A DNA stretch of 64,000 nt, from contig NEEC01000012.1 of the NCBI GenBank assembly GCA_002189035.1, positions 2,418,001 to 2,482,000 on the forward strand, given 5' to 3'. The notes under the pieces were generated by a model. It worked only from the letters and a program-made list of their open reading frames with translations, did no database searches and was not told where the DNA came from. Positions 11,850 to 22,998 of the stretch are shown in pieces. The translations under genes were made by a program, and so were the position numbers. Each line of letters opens with the position of its first letter. Within the stretch, counting starts at the first letter, position 1. Source of the DNA: Utricularia gibba. Its lineage: Eukaryota > Streptophyta > Magnoliopsida > Lamiales > Lentibulariaceae.

Positions 11850-12853
11850 GGCATTCTCTATATATATACATGAAGTAAGCTCTGAGTAGTTGGACACATG
11901 TCAAAAGATTACCCACATGGAGTCGGAAATTTGCAGACCACTCGGTTGTTGAAATTTGAAAAGAAAACTCAAGAAACTTCGTAGCCATTCTGGTCCATGA
12001 AGTCGGCCGCCACCGTCAAGATAGTCCTGCCCTGGCAGACTAAAATACAAAACCCAAATTTGAAAGGTGATCGGCGACGATCACCCCCACCAACCCAGTT
12101 CAGACGAATGCCCCTGCCAACCGCGCCAACCTTCCATCTGGCTCCACTTTCATGAATCATAAATTCACTTCATTATCCTGTTTTCTTCTTCGCTTCATAT
12201 CATAACCCACCGACGATTCCTTCCTCGTGATCATCTGGGTTGGTGGTCAAAGATTTAGGACGTGGCAGGTGATCTGTGTCGGACCGTCGGTTGCAGAAAG
12301 CAGCGAAAACCTAACAAGAGAAGAATAAGACGGCATCTTGGTGCTTCAAATCATCTTGAAACCGGAAAACTAAACAGTCAATAGGTTCCACTCGAAAGTG
12401 GAATGGAAGTCTCTCCATTTCTGGAATTGCGTTTGAGGCTCTTCTTCTTCAACCAAAAAAAGGCAACCGCCGTCGCCGTCGTCATTCGCACCACGGTGGT
12501 GCTGATTTGTACATAATTAAGATTTATTAAATGATTTTAAAAAGATTTTGCGCAATTTACATACTATATAACAAAAATAAATACAAGTTTTAATACATAA
12601 ATGTCAAATTAAAAAAATGGGTACTTGCAGAATTCTGACAGCGAAAATTTAGAGGTCAGAAATTTTATTTCAGAATGAACCCAAGATCCAAAATTTAGGA
12701 AAATTTCATCAAAATTTAAAATCTTGGTTAAAAAAAGCCAACAAGAACATTCGAAGCCAAGAGAAACTTTGATAGTATTAAATAACCTCCATCTGTCCAG
12801 GCAAGGTCTGCAAATGGTCTCATCCGGACAATTTGATTGGTGCTCAACAACAA
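11850..12853. other. Spacer between MATE and eS25
   Basis: Upstream region of the MATE gene, including a TATATATATAGA tract just before its ATG, then the 3' side of the eS25 gene. A short CCG/GTC-rich patch is at 12465-12500. No gene recognised. Confidence 0.4.
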
Positions 12854-13899
12854 CTAAGTATTCGTTGCCCTAGTATATATCTGTTGGCTGGAATGCGCAG
12901 AAACCATTCTGATAGAGCCTCGAGCCATCAAGTCCCTGATTGCTTTTCTTGCGAGTGATCCGCTGATCTGTAGAACAGAAACTGCAATGAGGAAATGTAA
13001 ACATGCTCGAGGTCGAGAACTACAATGTTTTGCATGCATTCATTAGCCATCCCCTGCAGACCATTTGAGGTAGAATGCATCCCAAAGAAACAGAGAACCA
13101 AGTATGACAAGGTCGGAGTGAGAAACAAACATGACAATTGCATAGAATGAGGACATCCTACCATAAGAAACAGTTCTTCAACACAGGCACTTCAAGAAGA
13201 AGAAGCCATTCGAAGTAGAAGTATATACAATCTCGAATGAAAGGGTGCAGAGAAAAACTAAGGACTTCAAAACCCGGAAAAATATGGGAAAAAGCAAACA
13301 TCATGAAGACCCTATCTATGATCCACATGCATTCCAGAAACTCATCATTTTAACGAGAAAATGAAGGTCCTTCAGCAGAAGAGAGGATAATGCGTAACAT
13401 TTTTTGTTTAATATGAATATCGACGAAAGAATAGGATATCAAGCAGGAAAAGCAGCTGTTTAAATTCATGAAAAGGTTCTGTGTACGTAAATATGCTCAC
13501 CCGGAGACGATCTGAGAGCACCGAAGGGGTGATGAGCTTGTATTTCGGTGCCTCTGACAGCAATTTATCATATGTTGCTTTGTCAAAGAGAACCATGTTG
13601 TTCACTTTCTCCTTCTGCTTTCCCTTGCTCCATTTCTGTAAAAGAAATAATGCCATAAAACCAAAATTACAACCCAAGCGAGCATACATACAATCGAAGA
13701 GAAACAAATGCAGGAACTATCGCCAGACCTTTTTCTTTTGTTTCCCACCTCCTGATTTTGCCGGCTTTGACGACGGCGGGGGAGCCTTATCCTTCTTAGG
13801 AGCCTATAAATCACAGAACCAAGATGTAAAATCAATGAAGCTGGGATCAGGTAACGCAAAGCGCCCTGGTCTGAGGACCGCAGAGAGGAATCTCACCAT
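12854..13899 (-). CDS. RPS25: 40S ribosomal protein eS25
   Basis: Structural component of the cytosolic small ribosomal subunit. Exons: 13897-13899 (the ATG alone), 13729-13803, 13501-13635, 12854-12967, giving 108 aa, the usual length for plant eS25. Recognised by the Lys-rich N terminus ([20 protein letters not shown]), [34 protein letters not shown] and the end [15 protein letters not shown]. At the third intron junction ISGSLARKA replaces the more usual INGSLAR, a mild substitution. Only the start codon is coded by exon 1, so ORF-based calling misses the true start. A telo-box and TGGGCC elements lie upstream. Confidence 0.96.
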
Positions 13900-14207
13900 C
13901 ACAGCAGCAAACTATCTCGGAGAAGCTACAGAAAGGGGGCGGAGAGAAAACCTAATTTTGGAGCCGCACAACGAAACCCTAGTTTTGTTATCAATTTTGG
14001 GCCTTAAATCAAACAGTACTATACTACTCTACAAAGCCGGCTTACTGTCCGGCCCATATACACCATAACCCCCATTAATTTCAAAAATCAAATCATTCTT
14101 CACAATATAAAACTTATTGAACAATTACAAACTGCCCCTCAAACTAATCAGAATCCACAAATGACTACAGTAAGTTTCATGTAATTCCGAAGTTGCCCCA
14201 AACTTTT
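13900..14207. other. eS25 promoter and glycosyltransferase 3' region
   Basis: Short spacer holding the regulatory motifs above and the likely 3' UTR of the next minus-strand gene. No gene. Confidence 0.5.
13974..14056. promoter_or_regulatory. Telo-box and site II elements upstream of eS25
   Basis: AAACCCTA at 13974-13981, TGGGCC at 13998-14003 and GGCCCA at 14051-14056. In plants this combination marks promoters of translation genes (TCP-bound site II plus telo-box). Position, 75-160 bases upstream of the start codon, fits. Binding itself is inferred. Confidence 0.6.
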
Positions 14208-15337
14208 TCATCCGTTCAGCACCTGCTTCCTTTTCATGCCGCATCTCAAAGAACCAGCCCACGATCTGCTGCCGGTGCTTGAGTTCTTGCGATTTCTAAC
14301 ATCATCAGAAGCCAAAGACATATACTCGTTCCACTCTTTCATAACTAGTTTGAGATCATGGATCTTGTTTCCCAACACAACGCAGCAGTTCGCGTGCACT
14401 GTGATCACAAGATCAAGATCATGGCGGCTCTGACAAAGCCCACCAAAGTAATCAGTGTTGAGGAACCGGATTTGTAGCCCGATTCGAGAAATGATGGGGT
14501 AAAACTTCACCAAGTTGAACACTTCTTGCTCATTCTTACCAGGGAAATAATCCCTCGCATTGTTCCAGAACTTGAAGAACTGAATGGTGCGATTGTTTGA
14601 GACTGCGTACATGAAACCCCCGTTCGGCAAGTTGTTCAAATCCGTGGAGTTCAGCTTGTAGAGGTCACAAGCAAATTGGAGATCAGCATCTCCTTGGCGT
14701 GAAACCTTGGAAATGGATTCCTTAGCCATAGTATATCTGCATCAGTGAATATGAAGTCGTATCCCATTTCAAGTACGGCGCCTAAGAAGCCGATCCTTCT
14801 CCACACCATTTTCATGTACTCAGTGCTCATGAAGTGGGTTGTTTTGGAAAGATCTGTTCCTTGGGGAGGTATAGGGATGCAATGAATGTGAATCTGCAAG
14901 CAACGGGTATAGGCTTTGTGATCGAGAGCTACTACAACCAGATGGTTCAGAAGGCTCCAGGTTTGGTTCCCGATTGTGAAGCTCTCCATGAAGAGATCGA
15001 AGATGGAGCCATGCTCCATCCATGCAGAATTGACTGTGGTTATGATCACTGTTTTGCTTCCCTCCATGGCTGCTGCTCTCAGTACTTTATCTAAGTCATC
15101 ATATTCCTTCACTGAGGCTAAGTTTTGCCTCGAAGTCTTGAAGTGGGTGTCGGAATCTTTGCTCCAAATTGGAGAATCCGTGAAATTGGTAAGGATCAAG
15201 GACGCAAGGATGATGAGAAGGAACCAGGAAATGGTTTTAAAGACTGGACGACGGTCAAAGTAATCGCGGTGGTTCTTGCGGTGGCTGCCGCCGGGCTTGA
15301 GGAAGGTCCTATCGGGGCCACCGCGTCCGAGTTCCAT
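14208..15337 (-). pseudogene. GT77-type nucleotide-diphospho-sugar transferase (At4g15970-like), one-base frameshift
   Basis: Type II Golgi-style protein: a short basic cytosolic N terminus, a membrane anchor at about residues 36-52 (TISWFLLIILASLILTNFT), then a Nucleotid_trans (PF03407) domain. Visible motifs are TVIITTVNSAWMEHGS, SLLNHLVVVALD, MSTEYMKMVWRRIGFL, the DxD-containing FTDADILWLRNPFPRF, then in a second frame GDADLQFACD, FLNTDYFGGLCQ and VITVHANCCVVLGNKIHDL. The two frames meet at about 14692. One additional G next to the GG at 14692-14693 (read as AAGGG on the coding strand) gives FHAKGDADLQFACD and a 376-aa protein with no introns. The rest is intact, so either a recent lesion or a sequencing error; I favour the latter. 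Confidence 0.78.
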
Positions 15338-16439
15338 TGCTCCGGTGATGCAGGGAGATTTGTTATTGGGAATGCAGCATTATATGAATGGTGAAATGAA
15401 TGTGATCCAATCGCACAACTAAAATGTGTTCATTCTTTTCTAAAACAAAAGCATCTCCTTCTTCAATTGCGTTCTGCTATGCAGCGGTTACAAATGCTGA
15501 ACATCAGCATTTGCTTTTGTTGTCCCTCCAGTTCAACCAGAGAAATCGCCATGTGACAGTTGATGCCATACGGGAGGAGATGGCTTTCCCAAATTGCCAT
15601 TTCAAATAAATGCTCATCATTGCTCTGATTCAGGTTCTTGTTATTACACTTCACATAAGTTGGCAAGTTGGCACTCTCATTTGGAATAAACACTGTCACT
15701 GCCAGATCGATTTTCTAAGCGCCATTAAAGTTAATGGTATGATTATGTCCTTGCAACAGCACTAGCAGCAGAAGAACGATCCCCTCCAGAAACTCATCCC
15801 CGAGGATTTCAGAGCGAGACAGTTAGATTAAATGAAGAGCCTTGATATCCATATCGACATGACAAAGAGCATTCAAAGATACGCAGCACAGTTACTCAAC
15901 CAAAACTGCGTAGCAGTGGTACTACGCAAAAAGGTGGCATTTGGTGTGTTGTCGTTGTCGTTTTGGGTGAAACTCCACCATGTTTACGACACTCATACCT
16001 GATTCCATCACGCTTAGGACATCGATGTGGAGTATTCATTGCATTAAAATAATTAGATAAAGTCAGTATTATCATGGAAAATCAGAATGGCAGGGATAGA
16101 GTTCTGGAATAATGTCAAAATTTGCACTTGTAAGAGATGGGGTTTTCAGGATTCTGGAATGCTGCACAGATGTTGTTTCCTCACAATCTACATCGAAGAC
16201 TATGGAAAGTATGCATAAAAAAAGCATCCCACTGAGAAGGAATATCCGGTTCAGTGTTTGCAAGAAAGACATTCACATCTTTATGTTCCTTTGGATTTTT
16301 CAAAACGAAAAGGTGATTCAATTCACTTCTCTAAAAGTTTTCAAAAGAGAAAAAAAGTAAAGATGCTCCCTAACTTTAATGGGCAATCAATTCTGGAGAA
16401 TATAGTGTAATAAAGAGCCCTTAACACGTCTGGTATTGA
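15338..16439. other. Spacer between the glycosyltransferase and CIF genes
   Basis: Divergent promoter region for the minus-strand glycosyltransferase and the plus-strand CIF gene. Open frames are short and unrelated to known families. Confidence 0.4.
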
Positions 16440-17070
16440 ATGAGTCTGATGCAGAAGAACAATGCTGTTGCGGGTGCTGCTGCAGCTCTCCTCCTCCTCC
16501 TCCTCTACGCCATTCTTTCCACCTCTTTTGCAGGTAACTTCTTCACATTTTTGCCACACAGCATCAAATTTGAAACTGAATCCAACTCGAGATGCACAGT
16601 GTCATGAATATACTGTGAATACAGTCCATTGAGTTTCAAATTTTACGACCAAAGATGAATACTCTATATTGAGTTTATAAAAATGAAAATACAATAGAAA
16701 AATGTACAAAGAATACACTTTTACTCATGCTGATTTATCATTCTCGTTCTAACATATAATAAGATACAACTTTATTTTGTCTTAGTGAGGGTTTCAAATT
16801 CAATGGAGCAAAGGACTCCAACTCAAGAGGTAAGTAACTAAGTCTACAAAAATGTCGGATTCGAGCGCCATGTGCTCGCTTTGAGGTTGAAAGAGTGCAT
16901 GGATTCATGTCTTTCTTCCAATCCTGGTATAGGATTCACAATTTTTGAAGCACGAAGACGGAAGGAAGATCCATGGAAGAGCACTCAAAGACACCAGGGA
17001 TGATGACTACGGGACATATGATCCCTCACCTGCTTTCGTGAAGCCTCCTTTCAGGCTCATCCAGAATTAA
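16440..17070 (+). CDS. CIF: Casparian strip integrity factor (CIF)-type sulfated peptide precursor
   Basis: Peptide hormone precursor; CIF1/CIF2 signal through the receptor kinase GSO1/SGN3 to seal the root Casparian strip. Exons: 16440-16533, 16786-16829, 16951-17070, giving 85 aa, close to Arabidopsis CIF1/2 precursor length. Residues 1-31 are a signal peptide with a Leu run (ALLLLLLYAILSTSFA). A variable linker follows, then an acidic DTRDDD stretch before the C-terminal 21 residues, which start DYGTYDPSPAF and end VKPPFRLIQN. CIF1 and CIF2 mature peptides are also 21 residues, start DYG (the Tyr is sulfated) and contain SPxP and PPFKLI. The final pair here is QN instead of the usual PN. 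All splice sites are GT-AG and phases agree. Too fragmented for plain ORF detection. Confidence 0.88.
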
Positions 17071-17503
17071 ATATGTCTGCGGTCTTGTTTGCTTTAAGAT
17101 TTGGACAGGGTTTTGTATACATTCCATCAACTGTCCAAACTCTTACACTCTGAGTCTGCAAAATGAATGAAAACAATGAGAAAGGAAACCCTAAGCTGAA
17201 GAAGTATCGAATTATGATTTTCTTCCAAAACATAGCAACTTCATGAACGATGATAAAAGGGAGACAGTTGAAGGCCACAGAAAAATGGATCTGCTTGAGG
17301 GGATTCATTGGTTCCATCATGTGAAATAACTGATGCAGCATCATTTTGAATCCTCCTCAGTGTACCCATTTCTGAGTTTGGCGAGTACCACCAATATGCC
17401 TGGGGATCTGGCGATGAGACATCATGTAGTGGTGAAATTGTTAAAACCAATTCATGGTGATTTTTTTTTTTGTTAAGATTTCATTGAATGGGTTTCAGTT
17501 AGT
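17071..17503. other. Convergent 3' region, with a possible extra 3' exon of the B-box gene
   Basis: Between the CIF stop and the B-box stop. On the minus strand an open frame at 17241-17450 (contains DPQAYWWYSPNSEMG and ends LSPFYHRS) follows a plausible acceptor (CGCCAG) near 17424. It could be an alternative last exon of the B-box gene, but no strong donor supports it. Confidence 0.3.
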
Positions 17504-18042
17504 TTATTGGTAACAAAAACTGGAAGTGCTCTCCAGCAAGTCCTCAACTTGCCAACATGGTAAGGTTCCCATGAGAAGATACTCAGATATTGTGATGGCT
17601 GAATTCTGGGAGACGGCATTCTGGCTTGAAACCCAGTTCTGATGTGCACTTCCATGTGTATTGTTTCCAACTTTTATCCTTGTGAACAGGAACCTGCTGT
17701 GCTTCCTCGTGTACTGGTTAACTTGGTGTGCCGCCAGGTCGCAGTTCGTGCAAAGGATCGCTCGATCTTCCTGGCAAAACACCAGCGCCCGCTTTTCCTG
17801 CAGCAAACCGAACTGCTTAAAAAGAAGAAGGGTTTCACAGATCTCATCAAAAGTACCTTGCAGGTGTCGCAGAGCGGAGACTCTCCACGGTGGTTCTCAA
17901 CGAGGGGAGTGCGGGGATGCTGAGACGCCAGCTTGTTGGCTGAGTGGATGTGATGGTCGCAGTTGAGGCAGAGTGCAGCTTCATCGGAGGCGCAGAAAAC
18001 CCTGGCCTCCGCTCTACAGCAGACATCGCATTGGATCTTCAT
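17504..18042 (-). CDS. Double B-box zinc-finger protein (BBX, group IV type)
   Basis: Likely light-signalling transcription cofactor of the BBX18-25 (DBB) group. Exons: 17857-18042 and 17504-17797, 159 aa. B-box 1 covers residues about 5-42 (CDVC, FCASDEAALC, CDHHIHSANKLASQH); B-box 2 starts at CDTCK and reads VFCQEDRAILCTNCDLAAHQVN to KHSRF. TRIKVG and TISEYLLMGTLPCWQVEDLLES follow, which resemble the post-B-box ISEYL...LPGW.VEDFLD motif of BBX20-22. No CCT domain. The start at the ATG at 18042 follows the family (MKIQCDVC); an in-frame ATG 45 bases upstream (18087) would add 15 residues. The C terminus is short for the group, so a further 3' exon is possible. Confidence 0.85.
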
Positions 18043-18207
18043 TTCACTCTGCCCTGCGCTCCACCTGAAGAAGAGAGTGAGGTCCATTTATGGGCAGATG
18101 CAGTGTGGCTGACACATGATACAGCTCGGCTACGGCAGCATTTTAAATCCCCGAAGTGGAGTTTTATCTGAGATTCAGATGTTATTCTTCTCATGGAAAA
18201 GCGATAC

Positions 18208-18240
18208 AGAGAGAGAGAGAGAGAGAGATGATGATGATGG
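18208..18240. repeat. GA and ATG microsatellite in the B-box leader region
   Basis: About ten GA units followed by four ATG/TGA units. On the minus strand it is a CT-rich tract about 170 bases upstream of the B-box start, typical of plant 5' leaders. Confidence 0.7.
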
Positions 18241-18290
18241 ATAGATATTCTGCCCATTGCCAACGCCACTGTGTCGGACCGGAGGTCCGA

Positions 18291-18429
18291 AATCGGATCG
18301 ACGGTGGTTGAGAACCCGATTTGAATGGATATTAATCATAATAATTCAATTTAATAAATTAGATTAAATTTCATTAAATGATCAAATATTAATAACATGG
18401 TACTAAACCCCCTAGTTTCATCATTTTAT
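18291..18429. repeat. Tandem direct repeat, copy A
   Basis: Starts AATCGGATCGACGGTGGTTG and ends CCCCTAGTTTCATCATTTTA. It aligns along its whole 139-base length with 18458-18596, with scattered substitutions. Period is 167 bases, so this is a diverged tandem duplication. Confidence 0.85.
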
Positions 18430-18457
18430 GGTTTAAAGTTTAGGATTTAGGATTATG

Positions 18458-18596
18458 AATCGGATCGATGGTCATTGAGAACCGGATTTGTATGGAGTTT
18501 AATCAGAATAATTTAATTTGATAAATTATATTAAATCTTATTAAAGTATAAAGTATTAATAACATAGTACTAAACCCCCTAGTTTCATCATTTTAT
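18458..18596. repeat. Tandem direct repeat, copy B
   Basis: Starts AATCGGATCGATGGTCATTG. Same length as copy A, and the segment TACTAAACCCCCTAGTTTCA is identical in both. Function unknown. Confidence 0.85.
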
Positions 18597-21096
18597 TAAA
18601 ATATTCTAAGCCCTTATTTTCCCATTGTTTTTTTTGTATTTAAAAAATAATGAAATTGTACAATATATATTAAAATGTTTGCTTTTGCTTTCGGATAGGG
18701 GGGCTGTGGGGTAGATGATGGGCCATCGTGATGGGGCCTCTTGCATGGCCCAAATGCAGGTTTTGCTGGACGTTTTTACCCTCCATTTGGTACAGGGTGA
18801 ATTATCTGTCTGTCTATCCTTCTTCGATGCGTTGTTCCATTCCACCTACCAATTATCGTGTATTCTTCTGCATTATTTCCATGAGTTAAGACAGGGATTT
18901 AGCTCCGAGACAGAGCAGTAGGTTTGCTGTCTTCATGAGTTTGCATCCACTGTTGACTCTTCCCTGCGCGAGACACTCTGTCATGTCTGTGCAGAGTGAC
19001 CAACCGGTTAAGTGAAATCGTCCGCCATAGATATAATCTCCATACTGCGTGACAAGGCAACCACTTGACAATGCTGTTATAACAAGTAATAATATATCTT
19101 AAAATGAAAATAAAATAATCTAATATATAAAATATCGAATCACTGATAATCAATTACACATAATTTTTTCTAATATAATTTTTTTTATGTACATAAACTT
19201 TATGTATACTTCTTTGATACATTGAATTTTTAATTTCAATATAGTATCAAAACATTTTTTTTACGACATTACTCTTGGTAGTCAATATGAGTTTTGTATT
19301 GGTGCAAATTTTAATTAAAAAAAGAGATGTAATGAGTTAAGGTAAAAGAAATTAGATTGATCTATAATTTGAACACTATCTACAATTACATAAAAAAAAA
19401 ATCTTAATTAGATGGAAGACTAATTTCTTTTTTAATGTGATTTACTATTATTGTGTAGATTTCAGATATATTGTTACCATCTATCTGATACTTAATTTCA
19501 ACAAATACATCTTCACAAGGCGAGTATCGTCTCAATAGGGTGAAGTGTGTGTGCTGCAGATTTCAGACAAGCTCCCAAGTTACCACGTTTCTTCCTCCGG
19601 TCCAATGGAAACGACTTTTCATTTAGGATCTTGAAATCGACAGCTACGTACCAGTAGAGACCTACACGGCGTTGAAGCTGAAAGACGACGGTGGCCGGCC
19701 AGGAGAGGAGAAGCCTCAGCCTCACGCGCCGCCTTAATCGCTAACATTTATCTGGAAAACATCAGACGGGGCTGCAGTGCACGTTTCTTGCTATCATTGA
19801 AAGAGCAAGTGGCCTGGCCCTGCCCTGGGTTGTGGTGTGTGTACATTGAACCGACAGCAGATCCCTCGGGGCGTGGTGGGGATCGGGAAATGGGCATCTG
19901 TTGGAGCTGCATATCTGTTTCTGGCGCAGACAGGCGATTGTGAATGAGGGCCAGCATTTATCCGATCCCACATCGGTACTCAGATCTCTCGATGCCGAGA
20001 CTCCCACGTTGCTGCGGATCCAATTCATAACCTCGACCAACCATCCAACCAGCATCATTCAATTTGCTTCCTCCCATCTTGCCTTAATTATTGATGTCTA
20101 GCAACTTCTGGAAGCATGTAGAATGAGGTATATAAAATTCTATTACAAGAGAATTAATTTTTGAATATGAATTCTTTGTGAAAATAATGAGATATTATTT
20201 TCTATATGAAAATTGATTTTAAGATTGAAAGTACAGATATATCTATTTTTATAAATATTTTAGTTATTTTAATTTTTAAATTATAATTATAATTTTAATA
20301 TAAATATATTTAAATTAAATTAATAGCATAAAATATGATTCAAAAATCATGTAATATTTTTAATATAAATAATATCGAAAACATATTTTAAAATTTATAA
20401 AATATAATTATTAATAAGTATGGATAAATATATCATTAATTATTAAAATCAATTCTCATTATTTACACTTTAAATATGAATTCATTTTGTAATAATTGTT
20501 TTTTTAAAAAATACTTCCAAACATATATTAATTCTTATTCTATCAGCATTTTAAATTTCTCTAAAATTAAATTTAAAGTGATTTTTTCAAATATAGCTAA
20601 TGTTTGTTTGATCAATGCGGTTAAACGTAATCTATAATTTATTTTACCCTTATTTTAGGGTTTTAATTAAATCTGAAATTAAAAGGAATTTTTTCAATCC
20701 TGAGTTTATTTCTCTACGTTACCTAATCCCAAATATTTTATATACTAACTAAAAATAATATAAAAAACTAATCTCGCTATATCATCTAAATTAAATAAAA
20801 TAAATTTATTTTAAGATATAATATTCATTCTAACTTTCAAATTCGACATGACGTGGCATGGAGGGAGTGTGCTGTGTTACGGCAGTCAGAATTTCTTGTT
20901 AATGATGTTATTTTTATATTATTATTATTTAATTTTTTAATGATGTATTTTAATAATATGTATACATAGCAATTTTATTTTTTAAATGATATCAATACAA
21001 CTCAATCATGAGTAACTTTGTCTATGGGATTTGAGATGTGCCCTTAGAAGGACACCCAATAAATCATTTTAAGATATATATAATTTATTTTTAAAG

Positions 21097-21100
<4 letters not shown>

Positions 21101-21132
<32 letters not shown>
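21101..21132. repeat. (AT)16 microsatellite
   Basis: Uninterrupted AT dinucleotide run in AT-rich spacer. Confidence 0.9.
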
Positions 21133-21138
<6 letters not shown>

Positions 21139-22998
21139 TAAATTTTAATATTTATATTTTGATTTTTAAATTTTCACAGCATTCGATTGGAATTCCGTGT
21201 TTTACCGATCATATTGATCAAGATCAAAAAAAAATATTTGTATCAAAATGTAGGATTAAGCCACATTATGATGTGGGTCATATTTAAATTGGATTCGTGT
21301 TTATTTCCCAAGAATTCTTCATTTTTTTTTCTCAAATCGAATTTTTTCGAATTTGAAAACCTGACATGGTGATGTTGAGAAAAGAACAGATCTTGGTTGG
21401 ATGATGTGGGTGGGAGTTCAGACCTGATATGATCCCTTCTCCATTTCGTTTCACTTCAGTTTACTGTAGTATGTTTGGTCATCTGTCACCTCTGAATCTG
21501 TTTTAGGGTTTGGATGCTAAGGTAGGCGCAGGGTAGACTTCTTAAAGCATTTGGTGAGTTTGCCCCTCAGTCCCCGGCTTCAACCTCTGGGCAGTAAAGG
21601 TAGCAACTTGCTTTCTAGCTTCTCCTGTCAATGCCTGCTTTTCCCCCATCCACTCAAACACAACATGGGTTGCTTTTGCTTTCGCGGTGCACACACCGCT
21701 GCCACTGGTGCTTTCTTCCCTTTCTCAGCACCTGAATTTTGGGCCACCGGCTAATACTGCCCCATTGCATTAACTTCCAACTAACGCAGTCCCATGTGTG
21801 GGGAAGAATTAGGTTGGATTTGCCAACACAAGTTCTGTGCGCTGCACAAGCCATTTGTTCGAATAATCATGTCCCAGATGTGAAGGTCCAATTGAACTTC
21901 ACAAAGAAAAGGATTGATCAATTCATCAGGTCAGTAAATGGGGTTTTCAAGTTGACCTGAGGTAACAAAATAATGGCACATTCACCTTGCATAACATGTA
22001 CAAAATGGGTTGATTTTCAGGATGTTTAGTTGCTTCTGAAAGTTAGTATGCAAACCTTCAGGTGAATGTGAATCTTTTAAGCATGAGGCTGTTTAAAGCC
22101 ATGGAAGTCTGTAATAAACCTTGTAAGTAAAAATTCATGAAAGCAGCTTGGAGAAGAAGAGACAGTAAGTTTCAGCATGTAGATGCCTCAGCATATAGGA
22201 GCTTCTTTTCTAACATTTTTCTTGTGTAGAACTAGAGCAGCATTTTAGAAATCTTTTCTGTGCTTTCACCAAACTCGATACCTAGCAAGAAAATTGGCAA
22301 TGAAGAAGTGGAAACTGAGTGAGCAGTAAATTTCATGTCTCTTTCGTGCATAACATCATAACCCTTAATCTATAATCATCGCACCAGTGACTCTTCCTGT
22401 TTCCAACTTCCGACACAATCAAGGACATGCTCCATTTTGAAAGAACACAGGAGCACCAAACAGCCCCATTCTCGAGTGCCCGAGTTCCCACAGTGAACAG
22501 ATCTGTACTCAAAGCACTCAAAGATGCTCTTGGTAAGGGGCATCGCCATTGTTTGAAACTAAAATAAAGTACATTAGATACACTCACAGGAGTGATTCTT
22601 CACATCTGTCCATCTTTTATCGTGTTTAGAAGTAATTTAAGGAAACATGCATGGTGTTTGTATAATTTTTTTTAAGAATGTTTTGGTAAAACAAAAAGAT
22701 GAAACCTGGTAAGATAACTAGAAAGAAAATGAATAATTTCATTGCTGCAGAATCAGTTCTCCTCTCATGACATCTTGGAAAATCAAATGTTCTTGGGAAA
22801 CTCAGGTACAAGTTTAACAAAACCTAAAGATGCTAAGAAAGAGGCTGCTCCTTGCTTCAAAACACTTGTGGGATGAACAATCTCAATGTTTCATCCTCGA
22901 TAATCAGAAGTGTTAGTCAATCTGAATGGATTTAGACTGGTTCATTGCATGTTCAAGTCCAAACTTTCAGACGGATATTCAGAAACCCTGGCTGCATG

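Larger units (their letters stand above)
18043..22998. other. Long spacer between the B-box and SRS genes
   Basis: About 5 kb without a recognisable gene. It holds a GA/ATG microsatellite near the B-box leader (18208-18240), a 139-bp direct repeat (18291-18596), an (AT)n tract (21101-21132), AT-rich DNA (19080-19500, 20100-21400) and GC-richer patches (18700-19070, 19500-20100, 21400-22000) whose open frames match nothing I know. 22000-22998 may include the SRS 3' UTR. Confidence 0.45.

Noticed and set aside
19500-20110. GC-richer patch with several minus-strand frames
   Set aside because: No signal peptide, domain or convincing splice sites; no family recognised, so not called as a gene.
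21101-21132. AT repeat as a possible origin or matrix attachment site
   Set aside because: A plain microsatellite; nothing in the sequence supports a function.
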